Positions 10,485-23,576 of a stretch of 64,000 bases of DNA are shown here, piece after piece (position 1 is the stretch's first letter; each line of letters begins with the position of its first letter). The translations under genes were made by a program, and so were the position numbers. The notes below the pieces were generated by a model. It worked only from the letters and a program-made list of their open reading frames with translations, had not been told where the DNA came from and did no database searches. This DNA is from Varroa destructor (taxonomy: Eukaryota > Arthropoda > Arachnida > Mesostigmata > Varroidae), in NCBI RefSeq assembly GCF_002443255.2, contig NW_019211458.1, positions 17,417,939 through 17,481,938 of the forward strand, in the 5' to 3' direction.

Positions 10485-12547
10485 AAAGGAGCACACTCAT
10501 GCCCTTCACCAAAAATAGCCAACAAATATTATACATAGACACGAATAGCTGTTTTATGCTGTCTTGCCTATTATAGAAGGCTTGATAATATTATATTTTT
10601 AGGAATCGAGCAGTAAAATAAATAAGACTTAAAAAAAAAAATAGTTTTGTTCGTATTTGGGCGTCTGTTTTGAGATTGATCTTTGAAACCTTCCTCCGTT
10701 TAGACCATGACAAAATCTCTAGGGAAACAATACATCAAAAGCTAATTTACACTCAAAGCACTCTTAAATTTTATTCAACTACCAGTTTTTTTTAAGAAAC
10801 TGCCTAAAAACTATCCTCGTCTCTGACTCAGTCTATTGTCGATTCAAATACAGGCCGTAGCTTATCTTGTCACCATTTTACCTTTCGTATGAAGTTTCTA
10901 TACCATTTTATTTTTTTGGCTATTATTATTCGTGTTTGCTCTGTGAAGCTATATCTTTTCACCGGATGGTGCTAAAGCTCTGTTTTTTTCGACTGTATTT
11001 CTGCCGATTGCTCCTTCGAAAAAAATCAGTACCGTCGCTACTTTATTACAGTTTGTGAGTTCGTTGGCCTTTCTGCGTGATAAAAAAAGTATTACTAATC
11101 TCTGGCAAAAAGAACCATATCTTCCCGTTAGACTAATGTTGACTAAGACAGCGAAGATGCAATACCCCGTTTACAAAAGGTGAACTGTTTGCTTGAACTC
11201 TCCTAAGCCGTCATATGCGTGGCGAAGATTTGGCGTATGTACATCTTCCGGAGGATTAGGTATCTTGTTGACCTATCGCTAGGACAAGAGACTGAGGAGC
11301 TGATTATGGTCGGATATGATTCTATTTGCGTACTAAGAATATAGATTGGAAGGATTTATCTTCAGCGGGTGTACTCGTAATATACCTACTCGTGCTGACT
11401 GCTGATATAAAGTTTAAATAATAGGGGTATAAAAATGCTGCCGCCTCATTTGTAAAGTAGCATGATCTTGGTGGTATAGTTCACTCCAGGCTTAGTTCCT
11501 TTTTTAATGTATGCTCTACTTGTAACCAAATTTTAGGGATTACAAGGAACATCTTTCCTGCCATCTTACCTACCTAAGTATCTTTGATCTATACACTGGA
11601 AGTACACTTTCGAATAATAGTCTTTGGCATTAGATTTAATTTCAAGTGAGACTGCTTGAGTTCCCTATTTATTATGGAACGGTGTTTCTCGCTATTGTAA
11701 TACACTAGATATAAAATTTTCTATGACATGTAAAATTGAAAGTCTAAACTCAGAAGTTCTAGGGCTAACAGGTAGCTAATTTAAAACGAATTCGAACTTT
11801 TTCTATAAGCGAACGTGACGGTTTTTACAGGATCAGGACCATCTTCACTGTTGACTAACACACTGGAAATTAGACGACTGGTATCTCCAGTTCCATCAGT
11901 TTATACGACTTCTCATTGGGAAGGATAACGAGTTGATATATCATTTTTTTTGTTGACATAATCTCTGCCAAACGTCTTAGACAACTGAAAAGAACACTTT
12001 TAGCTCAGACTAAGATTTCTTGATCGCTATGTTAATCTACGACTGTAAAATAAAGTTCAAATTAAACTGGGACATCTTGTCACGCTTTTCAAAACTTAAC
12101 CGTCAGTATAAAAATTCGCTATTTGTGCTGAAAATTTTCGCAGTTTAAGATATATTGGCTTTTGTCTTATTCTAGGCACCGTTCTTTAAAATAAATTTAG
12201 GATATTTAATACCTCCAGTTCCTAGGCAGAGACGTCCTAGGTTCATAGAATTTGAAAGCATTTTTTCATGAAGGGTGAAGAATAATCAAGACAAGTACGA
12301 AAATCCGGCACGAATGGCCTCAAGGTGTCGATTATTCCCTATACGAACAAACAGAAAATGAAAAAATGTTGATGAGTATCATACGTTTGTAATTTATGTT
12401 TATACGGAAACTACCAAAATAATATCTTTGAGGAGCGCCAAAATAAGATTAGATCTCGAAGTCAACGGTCGCATCCCAAATGGGATTTTTATTTTGACCG
12501 CAAGGTATTCCTTTATTTCGTTCTGATAAAAATGTGTTACTTTTGAC

Positions 12548-12563
12548 ATATATATATATATAT
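12548..12563. repeat. (TA)n microsatellite
   Basis: About eight TA units. Confidence 0.85.
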
Positions 12564-15500
12564 TATAATATCTATAATCATTTCAGAGTAGTGTATTAAG
12601 TCATTTTGGAGTAATATTAATTAGCTCCAACGTACGAACCCATTGCTTCTAACGTAATTACTCGAGTCGTGACACGTTTGTGCAGACAAGAGACATCAAA
12701 AAAACACTGCTGAAGAGGTTTTAGCCCCTAGGTAACCCTGCATTAGTAACTGGTGACCAGCCAACGTAACTGTTAAAGAACTGAATGAGCTGTTTCAAGT
12801 TTTCAGTGTTGCACGCTTTCTGTATTCATAATTGACGATAGACAATAGATCATCCTATGTCGCATATTCGCTGGGATACAAATGAACGTAAATGGAAAAT
12901 ATCCACAAAGTGGTATGTAAAAAAATAGTCAGTTGAATATTAGAATATCAACCATTTCAATATAAACGTTCTATTCCCCCTTGTAACATAGATTTTAGAG
13001 ATGACCTTGACTAAAACCACGCGTCAGTCCTAGCCCTGTTAACTAGTGACCCTTCATTATCAATTCCAATAGACAACACTAACTTTATAGGATAGCGAGT
13101 AAAACTTGGCGTTAATTTTAACGACAGCTTTTTTAATCTTATCGAGGTATGCCTAGTTATTATTCAAATTATTGCGATTTCTATAAAAAATTAAAATGCT
13201 CTAAGTTAGGTGCAATTACGTCAACTTCAAACTTGTCTTTTTTTTTCTATTTTATAAAGGTCAAAGCGCTTAGTTATAAATGCTCATAATTTAGATTATA
13301 TAGTAGGACGAAGATACGATTTTAGTCTTGTAGGTCATGTTCTTAATGAATCAAGTTTAGTGTATTTTATATTACAAAAGATTCTTAGAATAAAATTTAG
13401 ATTATTTATAAAAATATTAAATTGCAGATTTAAACATCACAGTCAATGTATTTTAGCTTATCATTTCCGCCCCTGTCATAAAATCGCTATTTTTAAGTGT
13501 TTTTTTTTTTTCTCTGTTTTGTTTCGAAACAGACGCACCTATCCACAGTTCTTTTTTTTGTTTGGCATTATTTCCGCGGCGCTACGATATGAGAATTAGA
13601 GCAATTCGGTGCTTTGTCTTCCGTTTGTTCACGACAAATTTGGCAAGCGACATACGTCCACAAGAGGTGGCTAGTGTAAACTATTCAACATAGCGATGTA
13701 GCAGCGGTAGTTAATGGGGATCCGTTATGTTCTGCGCCCGCAGTGACAGGCCCATACTGATGGTCGGATGAAAAGAAATAGCAGTAAAAAACAGCACAGA
13801 AGGAGACCACCCAAATTGAGTCCTTTAGTTATCGATAAAATCAAAAACTTTACTATTGTTCCGTCAATCTCAGCATGTGAGAGCGCCAGGTCTTTTATTC
13901 TGGACAAGCCATTTGGAGAAATTACTCGAACAGAAGAACTGTGAAAACATAATGAACGAGAGAATAGGTAGGCGGATTGGCAGCTCAGACTGTTCTCCTG
14001 GCTACGTTACTGTCTAGATCAAAACTAAACGGAGAGGGAAATGATTCCCGTCATTTCGAAACAGCGCATGATCAGAAGGGTACGGAGGGGGCAGAGAAAC
14101 ACGTATAGAGGTTTGCGATTCTATACCCCTCGATGAACTGATGTCTAATATTAGAACAGCATTAGTGCTACAGGTAGTAGAAAATGAGAGAACCAAAGAA
14201 AAAAACCTCTTTCAAACTTCATGGGATTGTTTTTGTGATGTAAACCGTAAAGAAAAACGTATGAGTACTTTATTGATAAACGAGTTATTAAAATAGAGTG
14301 CGGGAGAGCCTGTTTTTTTGCATGAAAATAACAAATATTTTGTAGCACTACTTTAGTGAACAGTGGGCTCGAATTTTGAATAAAGCGCGTTCATTTTATG
14401 CTAACAGGGACACATCTGAAATAATGTTAAGTCAGTTTCGAACGTTAAGTTTCAAACATTACGAGGTTCAGCGTTAAGTAGCATTAGAGTCTCGGGTTAG
14501 GCCTAACACGTTTGTAATCTGTCTTCCACACTTAGTTATACTAAATCAATTAAATGGATTTAATGCGGGTGCAAGAGAGCCTAGATTTTATAGCATACAT
14601 TGTGTGGTAACAGGATTTCTCTGAAGGATCAGAAAGCTTGCTGTGAAACGTGGGGCTAATGGAATTCAAGTGAAAAAAGGATACGAAGGGAAGGTGTCAC
14701 TAGATAAAGCTTCATATAAGTGTGGCGTTCATATTAAAATTAATGTTAATGTAAGTGATTACTAAATTGCACTCTTTGTATAAAAAAGAAGTTGTTATCC
14801 TATCCTTTCTAAAAAAAAAATAACGGAATTAGTTTCCCAAAGCTTTTTTATACAAAACAAAAAAAAAACCCGAACACAGTTAGTAAATAGTGCGCCGCTC
14901 TATATGTTCGACGAAAGTTGTCATCGTGTGGAAACGACATTTTACAATGGATTCACGATTTAACCATAATATAGTATAATAATAGTAACCATAACAGTAA
15001 CAACAATCGCGAATACCTCGGAAGTATACCGTAAGATCAGTCAGCGAAGAATCTCCGCAAAAAAAACACGTTTTTCATCGTTGTAATAAAACATACACCC
15101 ACCCATTCATGGCAACCTTGGTTACTACCATCATTGTTCATCCTTGCATGCACTTCACAGACAACAATCTTTGAAACAGATGGCATCAGTGAAACGTTTT
15201 CTTTCAAGTTACATATTTTTTGCCGGTTTCAAAGGCATTGATTTACATCATCTTGCACACATGTGTTGCGCACTTTTATTGTTTATGTCATACGATCTAC
15301 CCTGCAAAAACGTTCGTATCATTCTGACATTTAGAAAACTCTACAACGAACTCGTTAGGACGGTCTCCTAGGACAAGGCCACTTCTCTCCTTCGTATTGA
15401 TGAAACAGGTGTAAAGGGAAAGCGCGCGTCTCGTCGAAAATGATGTACCACAAATTTTCCTCGGTTGAAGAGGTAAGCATGTTTAATGATGGAATCAGAA

Positions 15501-17401
15501 ATCAATGCAAAAAAACCAACTCTTCGCTTCGATCGGGTCAGCTGAAATTTGTTTCAATGATCAGCCTTTGCGAACACCTAAGATGAAGGGTATAAAGACC
15601 TGAGAAGTAGAAGCACGGAAAAGAATCATAGCGGACTTCTGGTGCTTCGTTTCAATCTCTGTCTCTCATACAGATACCCATAGAGACACCTTATCGTTCC
15701 AACCTACCTGATCTCTATCTTTTTTCCAGTACACAGGTTCGGACTCCCCAATTTTGTTTATCGTCTGTCGACTGAGCAAGATGTTATGCCTATGTTGTTT
15801 AACTACAACTAACACGGAACACGATACGAATCTAGTTACACGTGAAAGACAGCTGATGAAGGTTAATCGTAAGATGCAAGACGGCTTCAAATAAAACGTC
15901 TGCCGATATCAATCAACTGGAACGTCCATAGACTCTCGCATAGGCCAATTGCGCAACGGCTAGTTACATATATCGAACCAGATAGATTGCTGATAACGTA
16001 AAAAACGAGAAGCTTACCTTTGCTTCATGAACAACGATCATTTCATCATTTTAGCACGTTGCGTAAAAGAGTAGGTAATTTTTGAACGTAATTTGATGAT
16101 CATTGTACTCATCACACCTATTGTTAACAACCGAACAGTCAGCCAGAATGCCTGTCTATTTCTAGCAACATTTGGATTTTTCTACACTGGTCCGTTAAAC
16201 TAGATTAGATTGAATTGGGCACTTTGAAGCTAGGCTCGTGTCTTCATTCATTTCTATAGTTAGGTAGACAAAAAATTAGCTTCATTTATATACTTACTGT
16301 ACGCATTAACGTGCATCACGTACATAACATGCGTTTCTTTACGTTGGATCTCGCATTGCGTTTTACACTCAATGGTAATCTTTTGAAGAAAACATTACTC
16401 AGTTTGCATAGTTGTGGTATTGTTGTATCGTCCCGTTGTGTTTATTTGTATCGGTTTACTCGCTGGATGAAGCTTTCGCACCCGCCGCATGTCGTAGACA
16501 GAAGTGAAGATCTTTTGTACGCGAAAGGTGTCTTTGTTTAATCTCTGCGCGTCAGTGGGTGCACTGGACGACCCCCTCAATTTTTCTCTTTGTACTACTC
16601 TCTAGACGAGCTATAGGAGGATACTATATTGTATGCCAAAGGAAGACTCTGCCACGACTATTATTCGTACCTTTATAACTCAATCTTTCATTAATAGCAG
16701 GACCAAGCCATTATGTCGGTGGTATACTATTTCTTGCGTACGTCTGCCTATTTGTACAGAAAAGTAATTGTATTGGGACGGCCATAAATGGTCTCTAGAT
16801 TTACTCACGGTACAAATCCTTAGCGAAAATTAATCCTCAACCAAGACCTTTGTGAACAGTCTTTTTCTTCTTCTATAGAGTGGTTATATAAAGAAATGTC
16901 TTGACAAAGCTTTGCTTGTGAGATACCTTCCAGAGAATTCTGTAGAATTTTTAGGTGGTGACTTTGTTGATGAAAATAATTAGGAAGAACAAATGTATCT
17001 CTAAATAGGAAGTCAAGCTACACTTTTGGATTTAGGAGATAAATAATTCATTCATTCGCAAAAATGGGTAACTTTTAGTTAGCACACTAACAGACGATTT
17101 CGTCTTGAATTCAATGCGTCGTCTTCGTATTCCATTAAGTAGATTCTTTTTATTGGAGGATTTCATAGGCGGCTATTTTAGACATTAACTTCTCTTCGCC
17201 AAAACGGGATCATACGCATGTACGTAGCCTTCACGTTAGGCGATCACCAACAAAAAAACAATGGAACATTGATTGCTCGTTCTGTTCTGCATTACGAATT
17301 ATTTAGTTAGAATATAGCATTGCTAATTCCAGGTTGGAGCGAAAGCCAGTTGAACTAATGGGTATAATAGCTAGTATTTTTTTACTAGCTTGATACTACA
17401 G

Positions 17402-17683
17402 AATCAATCAAGTTTCTCCGGGCGGATGCCGTATGAACATCATTGGGTTGAACGCGAAACGATTGGCCTACACTTCGCGTGGCCTGGACGTGGCAACGCT
17501 GATTATGCTCATAGGAAAATGAGGACTGCTGACGCACTGTGCGCGTACCTAATTTCGTCGTTGATATCGTTGGCTGCACCTATAAGTAATGACTATTATG
17601 CAAATGATATAGGACAGTATAAAATTGTACCAGATTTATGTTATTGCCTAGGCTGCCTTGTGTTGTATAATTCATCGATTTAA
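17402..17683 (+). CDS. exon candidate, unknown
   Basis: A plausible acceptor with seven T followed by CTACAG ends at 17401. The frame then stays open to 17683. The first 45 residues are GC-richer and contain GRMPYEHHWVERETIG and HFAWPGRGNADYAHRK; later residues become Ile/Leu/Cys-rich. The exon probably ends near GCGC|GTACC at about 17548 if real. A minus frame (17385-17579) is also open and Ser/Gln/Arg-rich, so strand is uncertain. No family recognised. Confidence 0.25.
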   Translation, partial: NQSSFSGRMPYEHHWVERETIGLHFAWPGRGNADYAHRKMRTADALCAYLISSLISLAAPISNDYYANDIGQYKIVPDLCYCLGCLVLYNSSI

Positions 17684-17689
17684 TGTAGA

Positions 17690-19340
17690 CAAACAGAATT
17701 TACTATACGTAGAGCGGATCGCGCTCTCTTCTACTGGAAATCCCAGTTGACCAATGCTCGTAGCTTGAACTCTACTTCAGGCCTCTCATGTCCCCTGATG
17801 ACCATTGCTGTTCGCGTAGAGCAAATAAAAGCTCGAATCTGAAATGTTTATTGTCAAGCTAACACTTCTGTTAAGTATCGATAGAAACAAATTTACTGCA
17901 TGATGCAGTTGGTTTGCTACCGCAAAAATGTTCAAGGACGCCCCCGACAACTTTTTACCATTGTAAGATCACAGAGTACTAAGGGCAAACAACTGACAAC
18001 GCATTCGATCTGATATGGAATAAGTTGCAAGTTTCTTATAGCCAGGAACATTAAGTGCTTGCCCATCTGAATCCTTAGGGAGGTTTTAATGCATAAAAGG
18101 CAAACTAATTATCTATCCATACCGCTATCCCTTTGCTTCCGAACAGCTTCTACTAACGGAAAAAAACACTGTTTTTTTTTCTGGCACGAAGTGTGTTATC
18201 AAGCAGATCCACATGCATTATGGCATTCAAAAAAACTATAATAATGTTGGCTTCTAGTAGGCGTCTACTTCGCTACTAATTCTGTGTCTGTTAAAATATT
18301 TCAGTTTATCGTAGCCCAACTACGTAAATTGCTTGTCGACAAAACACCAGTCCCAGGTTAAGTGACTGGCTGATTTGAACACGGTTGATTGCTTGATAGT
18401 GTTTTTTTTAATTATAGGGGGCAAACTTGCTATTGTCTGGGCACCGGCTCGTTAAGTATAACCAAACTTTTGAGGCACGCTAACGCATTTACTTTATTCG
18501 AAGACATTTCCATATTGTACACAGTTTAGAAAAATGATCTAGCCTTCAGTGCCTTTACTTTTATATAGGTGAGACGACTCAACGGAGAAGCTGTCTGGAT
18601 ACACCGTACACTCCGCCGAAATCCTTTTAGCATCTGCTGGAAACAGTAAATAGGATTCCACCTGCCCATGGGAAAAGGTCTGTTTCTGGTGTTCGGTACG
18701 ATGGTGATTTAGACTTTTTCTATACGAAAAGGGACGCTACTGAGAGATAGCGTAGTCACGGGACGAAACGCAGAGTTCGACGGTCACGGACAGCACGTCC
18801 GAAGGGCCAAATCAGAAGGCCTAACGCGTTTTTTTCACAGTGAAGCATATAAGAACCACTACTGGCAATCGCCTGCTGACCTGTCACACGAACGAAACGA
18901 AATTACACCGCTAACCAAAGGCATGAGCCAAAAGAAATCTTGCAAAGAAACCTCAATTTGTATTAGCACTTTTTTGAGTCCTCTATGAACAGTCATAGAA
19001 ATAGCAATCTTCTAGATTAAAGACACTGTTTGATTGCAGCGTTTAACTAAAATTAAGGGCCTGAAGAGAAGGCGGAGCTTGAGTCGCATCTATTTATCAT
19101 AGGGCCTTTTATTATTATTATTATTATTAGTAATAATAGTATGGGCAAAACGAAGACGTAATTTTTTTAAAGGAATCATCACCACCACTGATTATATGCA
19201 ATAGCTGTGCATGTATAGAAATGTAAATAAGCTTTCTTTTAGGCCTGATTCAAGTAGCTAAATTGTTAAACGTAGTTACAATCCTTATCTATAAATGTTG
19301 AAGACATCCCTAGCGGCTGTGAAAGCAGTTACGTTGTCAC
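17690..19340. other. no supported gene
   Basis: No frame above 60 codons. An (ATT)n tract sits near the end of this stretch. Confidence 0.6.
19110..19129. repeat. (ATT)n microsatellite
   Basis: Six to seven ATT units directly followed by TAATAATAG, so the tract and its flank can pair as a small palindrome. Confidence 0.85.
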
Positions 19341-19346
19341 TCGTCT

Positions 19347-19550
19347 TTAAGAGGGAACAGCAAGACATTGCATTTTTGTTGCCCCAAAGCCGTAACGTCC
19401 CTTCCTTTTTTCAGTAAGTATAAGTTCGTTAAGTATATTGCTTCCAAGAAACTTTTCATCCCATTCATACAAACGTGTACTATGAATTACGATATGCGTA
19501 CGGAGTAGATTGTAAACACAAAAAAATCCCCTATTTCTAATTGGCAACAA
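19347..19550 (-). CDS. weak exon candidate
   Basis: The minus frame of about 67 codons lacks an ATG at its start. Its second half is polar and balanced (LYEWDEKFLGSNIL, then TEKRKGRYGFGATK). It ends at TAA at 19347. No decisive acceptor and no known domain. Confidence 0.2.
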   Translation of the reverse strand: MLPIRNRGFFCVYNLLRTHIVIHSTRLYEWDEKFLGSNILNELILTEKRKGRYGFGATKMQCLAVPS

Positions 19551-19670
19551 TTTTTAAAGGCTGGGAAAAAGGCTTGACGTTGCGTACCGTTCTAGCAATT
19601 TCGTGCTATATGGAAGATACTTATATTTATTAACAATATTTGCATCGGCATCTGTCACTAATTGTCAACA

Positions 19671-19985
19671 ATGGTTCAAAAAGGAGTCAGCTGTTTAGGA
19701 GTCCCAGAACACAAAAGTGTTCAATACTTCAGTTTCTTCTCAGCACATTATCAACACGTAGCACAATTTTACATTTACAATGCACAAGTTCCCAGAGCGA
19801 TGATAAAAAAAATTAACTGTGGCGCGAATTTTCAAATTTTACGTTGCAGCTCATGGGTGTGTCTGAAGGGATCATTTTGGCCATTTGAGTATACGTATGA
19901 CAACCGGCACGTCTGTGATATCTTTGCTGCAATTTGGCTGGAAAATAGTCCTTCTGAAAACAACGCTACCGGAGGCGCAATCTAA
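19671..19985 (+). CDS. ATG open frame of 104 codons, unknown
   Basis: ATG at 19671 opens 104 codons (the frame reaches back to a TTG at 19662). The peptide is aromatic-rich with six Cys and several Trp (SSWVCLKGSFWPFEYTYDN) and ends in a polar tail with an NAT site. Cys spacing does not match a family I recognise. No TATA box or polyadenylation signal is clear. It is one of the better single-frame candidates here, but the length is within chance range. Confidence 0.25.
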   Translation: MVQKGVSCLGVPEHKSVQYFSFFSAHYQHVAQFYIYNAQVPRAMIKKINCGANFQILRCSSWVCLKGSFWPFEYTYDNRHVCDIFAAIWLENSPSENNATGGAI

Positions 19986-20080
19986 AAAAATAACGTGTAA
20001 AAAAATGTAAGAAACAACTGTGAGCTGCCCAAACCGTATACGTCAAACGCTAAGTAGAAATCAAAGAGAGATGATTTGAT

Positions 20081-20113
20081 AAGGTAATCAGCGCACATTG
20101 ATGCCTATGAGTT
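20081..20113 (+). repeat. dispersed repeat, copy 1
   Basis: Matches 22444-22476 at 28 of 33 positions in the same orientation, with 13 identical bases at the start. Four of the five differences are transitions. Similarity stops abruptly on both sides. Confidence 0.5.
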
Positions 20114-20184
20114 AAAGCGCTTGTTGGTATTTGGTGGATATGCTATACAAAGCGAAAAAGTAGCTTTTTACTTAGTTCGGTGCA

Positions 20185-20496
20185 ATGCTGTGCGCCTTAC
20201 GCCTGATGCAGACAACTATGCTAAATCTAGCTAAAAAACGGTATGAAGAAAATAATATATATAAACGCTTACAATATGATTGTTTAGTTCAGCGTAAAAT
20301 ACTAGACAAATCATCATTACTTTTGACCTTACATTTTCGGGACATTTTTGCTGGCGACTTTTTTTTAGCTGGCTCGTACTTTGTCAAACGTCACCCGCGC
20401 TCTCTTGTAAATACTGTTAGCTACTCTTATGTTCATATTTTATATCACAGCATGCGCACCAAACTTGCTTTGGACAAAAGGGTCAGAGAAATGTAG
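20185..20496 (+). CDS. ATG open frame of 103 codons, unknown
   Basis: ATG at 20185 opens 103 codons. The N-terminal half is amphipathic and basic (LAKKRYEENNIYKRLQYD), then a Phe/Leu-rich segment, then a basic tail. No motif, signal peptide or clear membrane helix is recognised. It lies 200 bp downstream of the 19671 frame on the same strand but in no demonstrable relation to it. Confidence 0.2.
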   Translation: MLCALRLMQTTMLNLAKKRYEENNIYKRLQYDCLVQRKILDKSSLLLTLHFRDIFAGDFFLAGSYFVKRHPRSLVNTVSYSYVHILYHSMRTKLALDKRVREM

Positions 20497-22390
20497 CGAT
20501 GTTTTCTATGAGGTGCAAACCATGATGGCCTGAAGTCGCTGTACAAAACTGAGTATGTACACTTGAAGAATGCACTTACATGTACAGAATGTGCACCGTC
20601 AAACGCGCCAAGACCAATCATTTTTTGGATCAATCACAATGACTGAGAAGCCGAACAACACAGCTCTTTCCCTGCAATCTACACAGTATTTAAAAAGTAG
20701 ATGAGCAGTGCATAAAAAGTTCTAGGTTTTATGAAAAATCAAGCCATGTCCAGGGGACCAAAAAAATAGCCATCGTTGCAGAAAAGGCTCCCGACCTTCG
20801 GAAAATATCCCGAGGAAATATGTGGATAAGGACTAACAGTAAAAGTACAATACAACAGATGATTGTTTGCTGTCGCACTATTCAGATTGGACACTTCACC
20901 GCTTATTATACCCAACCCGGGGATTCTAGTCCAGTGCGACAGATAATGCGCGTACATCCTCAGGTTTGCCAACCTTGCCAAACCAAGAGAACTAAAAATC
21001 TATATACTTTAATAACTCTTTGATTCCCAAAATCTATATTACCAGTAAGCACACTTAATTTCAATACCTCATGCAGTGTTCCTTTTCAAAATAGATGTAC
21101 GAAAAAGAGTGATATCTATTAAATACTCTTACATTCAATCGTAAAATGCAACTTGCAATTTTTTTCCTATAAACTTCTCTTAAGGCCAGTTATGTGGATT
21201 TTCTCATGCCCTGAAAAAAATGTACCAAAAACGGTAGCGAGGAGATTTTTTCCAAAAGACCGTCTTAAATATGTTTATCACTACTTTTCGAGCTACGGTA
21301 ACACGATACAAACAACTTAGCATCGCTGTTACGTAGGAGCCTGTGAATCCTTTACACCTTAACCCTCCAGCGCGAAAAAGCTGGGATTCTTCTATCATAA
21401 CGACCTATAATTATTATTAGGTGACGGGTGCGAATCAGCTGTTTCACTGGCAACTCGACCTACTTGTCCTACCGTACATTCACGGCAAGCCCCGAGCTGC
21501 AATGCTGTTAGAGCTTAGAGGTTATTCAAATAGGTCGTCCTGAAACTATAGTTAAGTGATCTAGTTTTATTTAGCGCATACCGAGGATCATTATGTTAAT
21601 TTTGATTTGCTCAAACTGAGAAATGAGAAAGCAGCTAACTTACGATTTCAAAAAAAAAAAACGCGGAAAACTAATAATACGTATATACTCTGAAGATTAG
21701 CACTATTCGCTACGAAAACGTAACGTAACGAAAAAGAAACGAACTGTTCTGAAAAGGCGAGGCGAAGATACAAATGTCTTCATCCGCTGCGTTGGATAGC
21801 GAAGTAAAAAGCAGAGGCCTCTCTGTAAGGCACTACTGTAAGTTCTATTACAACATAGAACTGACCTCCGCCGCCCTCTGAAAACGAACCATATACGATA
21901 ATTTTATCGCAGATATCAGAGCAACAGGGGACTGCGACGCATTCCCGAATGCAAATCCAGTACGCAATAACATCATGTAGAACTTGAGCTAGCATAAGAT
22001 ATGCTACATACTCAGGTACGTAATAATCGTGGGGAACCGATCTACATTAAGTCAAGCATCAGTTGCGTATCCGATTATCGCTGGTACGGCGATGCTTACT
22101 AAACTCATGGGAATAATCTTCGTTCCATTTGTCATTTTCCGTTAGATTTTAGCAGCTACACACGGAGGTGCATTATATACAGCGGGGTTGCTGTCGAGCG
22201 AGTCAGTTTTTTTATATACATAGTAAGTTACTTAAAGTCTTCACGTGCGAAACCCAGTACGAAGACTTCGTGTACGACTGAGCTGTTTTCAAATGTATCT
22301 AGCCTCTTCGAAACATCGTTAGTTATTCCAGTTTTTTTTTCGTACTTACCAATTACATTAGATATACAACTTTGCTCTAAAGCATGACAG

Positions 22391-22641
22391 CGTAACAGAA
22401 GCGCTCCTCTCGCGGTTCATAGTGCGACGAGCCTTGAGATCACAAGGTAATCAGCGTACATTTATACCTGTGAATTCCTAATTATGAGACGAAAGGCCAA
22501 ATGTAGTGTAAGACAACTATATGATACGTTACTGATATTTATTAGAGTGACGGTTTGCTCTACAGTCAGATATGATGAACGTTTACCAACCTGCAAACAA
22601 TTCCCAAGTCCTGAACAAGTTAAAGATTGGATAAATATAAT
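22391..22641 (+). CDS. two weak upstream exon candidates (22391-22446, 22548-22641)
   Basis: The first follows an AG acceptor and reads 18 basic, Leu-rich codons to CAAG|GTAATC. The second follows TTATTAGAG and reads about 31 codons with two Cys and FPSPEQVKDWIN. The phases fit (1 to 1). The second ends at a poor donor just before a TAG, and its phase does not fit the strong exon at 22817. They may belong to the same gene as that exon or may be chance. Confidence 0.18.
22444..22476 (+). repeat. dispersed repeat, copy 2
   Basis: Partner of 20081-20113 (28 of 33 identical). It overlaps the donor-like AAG|GTAATC of the exon candidate at 22391-22446, which weakens that exon call. Confidence 0.5.
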
Positions 22642-22816
22642 GTAGTATGAAAGGCTCGTAGATACCGTGACTTATTCACTGAACAAACGTTCTCAAATAG
22701 TGACCACGATCCGACTATAGTCATGTAACGTAAAGGAGCTTGTATTAAGAGAAATGCGCCAGGCCAAGACGCTCAGTTATGTCTGTATCAGATTTACTGT
22801 GTTTTTTTTCTCTCAG

Positions 22817-23022
22817 ATTTTCGAAACGACGCCATTCCAATCGGATCGTCTCAGTTGATTGTCGACAATAATGCGACCTGTATATATACACACAGAATGA
22901 TACAGTATTCAGTTGAATCTTATTGTTGGCCGACTTTGGGAGCGGACCTTAATGTTGGACAAGCCTTTAACTGGCGCATGCTTTCGTTTCGATTAGATTA
23001 CTTAGTGATGACTAATGGCCAG
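22817..23022 (+). CDS. internal exon, unknown protein
   Basis: A strong acceptor (eight T then CTCTCAG) ends at 22816, and a consensus donor CAG|GTACGG begins at 23023. Between them one frame is open for 2 + 204 bp (68 codons) and ends in phase 0. The peptide has an N-glycosylation-like NAT, two Trp, and WPTLGADLNVGQAFNW in the middle. There is no membrane segment. The strong splice sites and the open frame together make this one of the best exons in the window. The product is not recognised. Further exons may follow at 23577, 23717 and 23821. Confidence 0.42.
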
Positions 23023-23576
23023 GTACGGATGTTATGACCTCATTTACGAACCGTTAACAATATGCATCGAGGGCTGCAACGCATCGATTTACTGTCAAAA
23101 TTAAATAACCCGCTGCCTAGTTCTCATACTAGGAGGGGACGACTCACTACAGAATCGATTGAAATAGCTATTTTAGATATCTTCTTTTATACCTTTCCTT
23201 TTGTATCTCTGTAAATGAACAAAACTTGAAGGAAGTCAATTAGCTTTCGGCAAGCTGGATACTTTGAGACGTAATGCTCAAGGCGACATAGGGTAAAGTT
23301 TTTCTTTGAAGCTATCACAAAAATAGTTTCAACCTCATATATGTGTATATAAAAAGTATTAAGTATGGAGAGCTAATCAAAGCTACAATTGTACTACTAC
23401 GAAATACAAATGGTCTCGAGGCGTCCCTGTGACTCACGGTCAGTTTTGCCCATATACAGCTTCCGATGCCCGCTGCGAATACATCGAGGTTTTTTCAGAC
23501 TAGAAAATGTATGCTTACCTTGGCAATCCGTACGTGCCTTAATTAGCATGTTTAAACTCAATGTTTTATTTCATAG

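Larger units (their letters stand above)
10140..17395. other. long AT-rich stretch without supported genes
   Basis: About 7 kb with only 60-80-codon frames (for example 10867-11058, 13360-13599, 15144-15371, 15666-15890, 16311-16541). Most are rich in Phe, Leu, Ile and Lys. (TA)n tracts lie at 10464-10484 and 12548-12563, and short A and T runs are frequent. The sequence is consistent with intron or intergenic DNA. Confidence 0.6.

Noticed and set aside
13360..13599. 79-codon plus frame rich in Phe, Lys and Ile
   Set aside because: Composition is that of translated AT-rich noncoding DNA.
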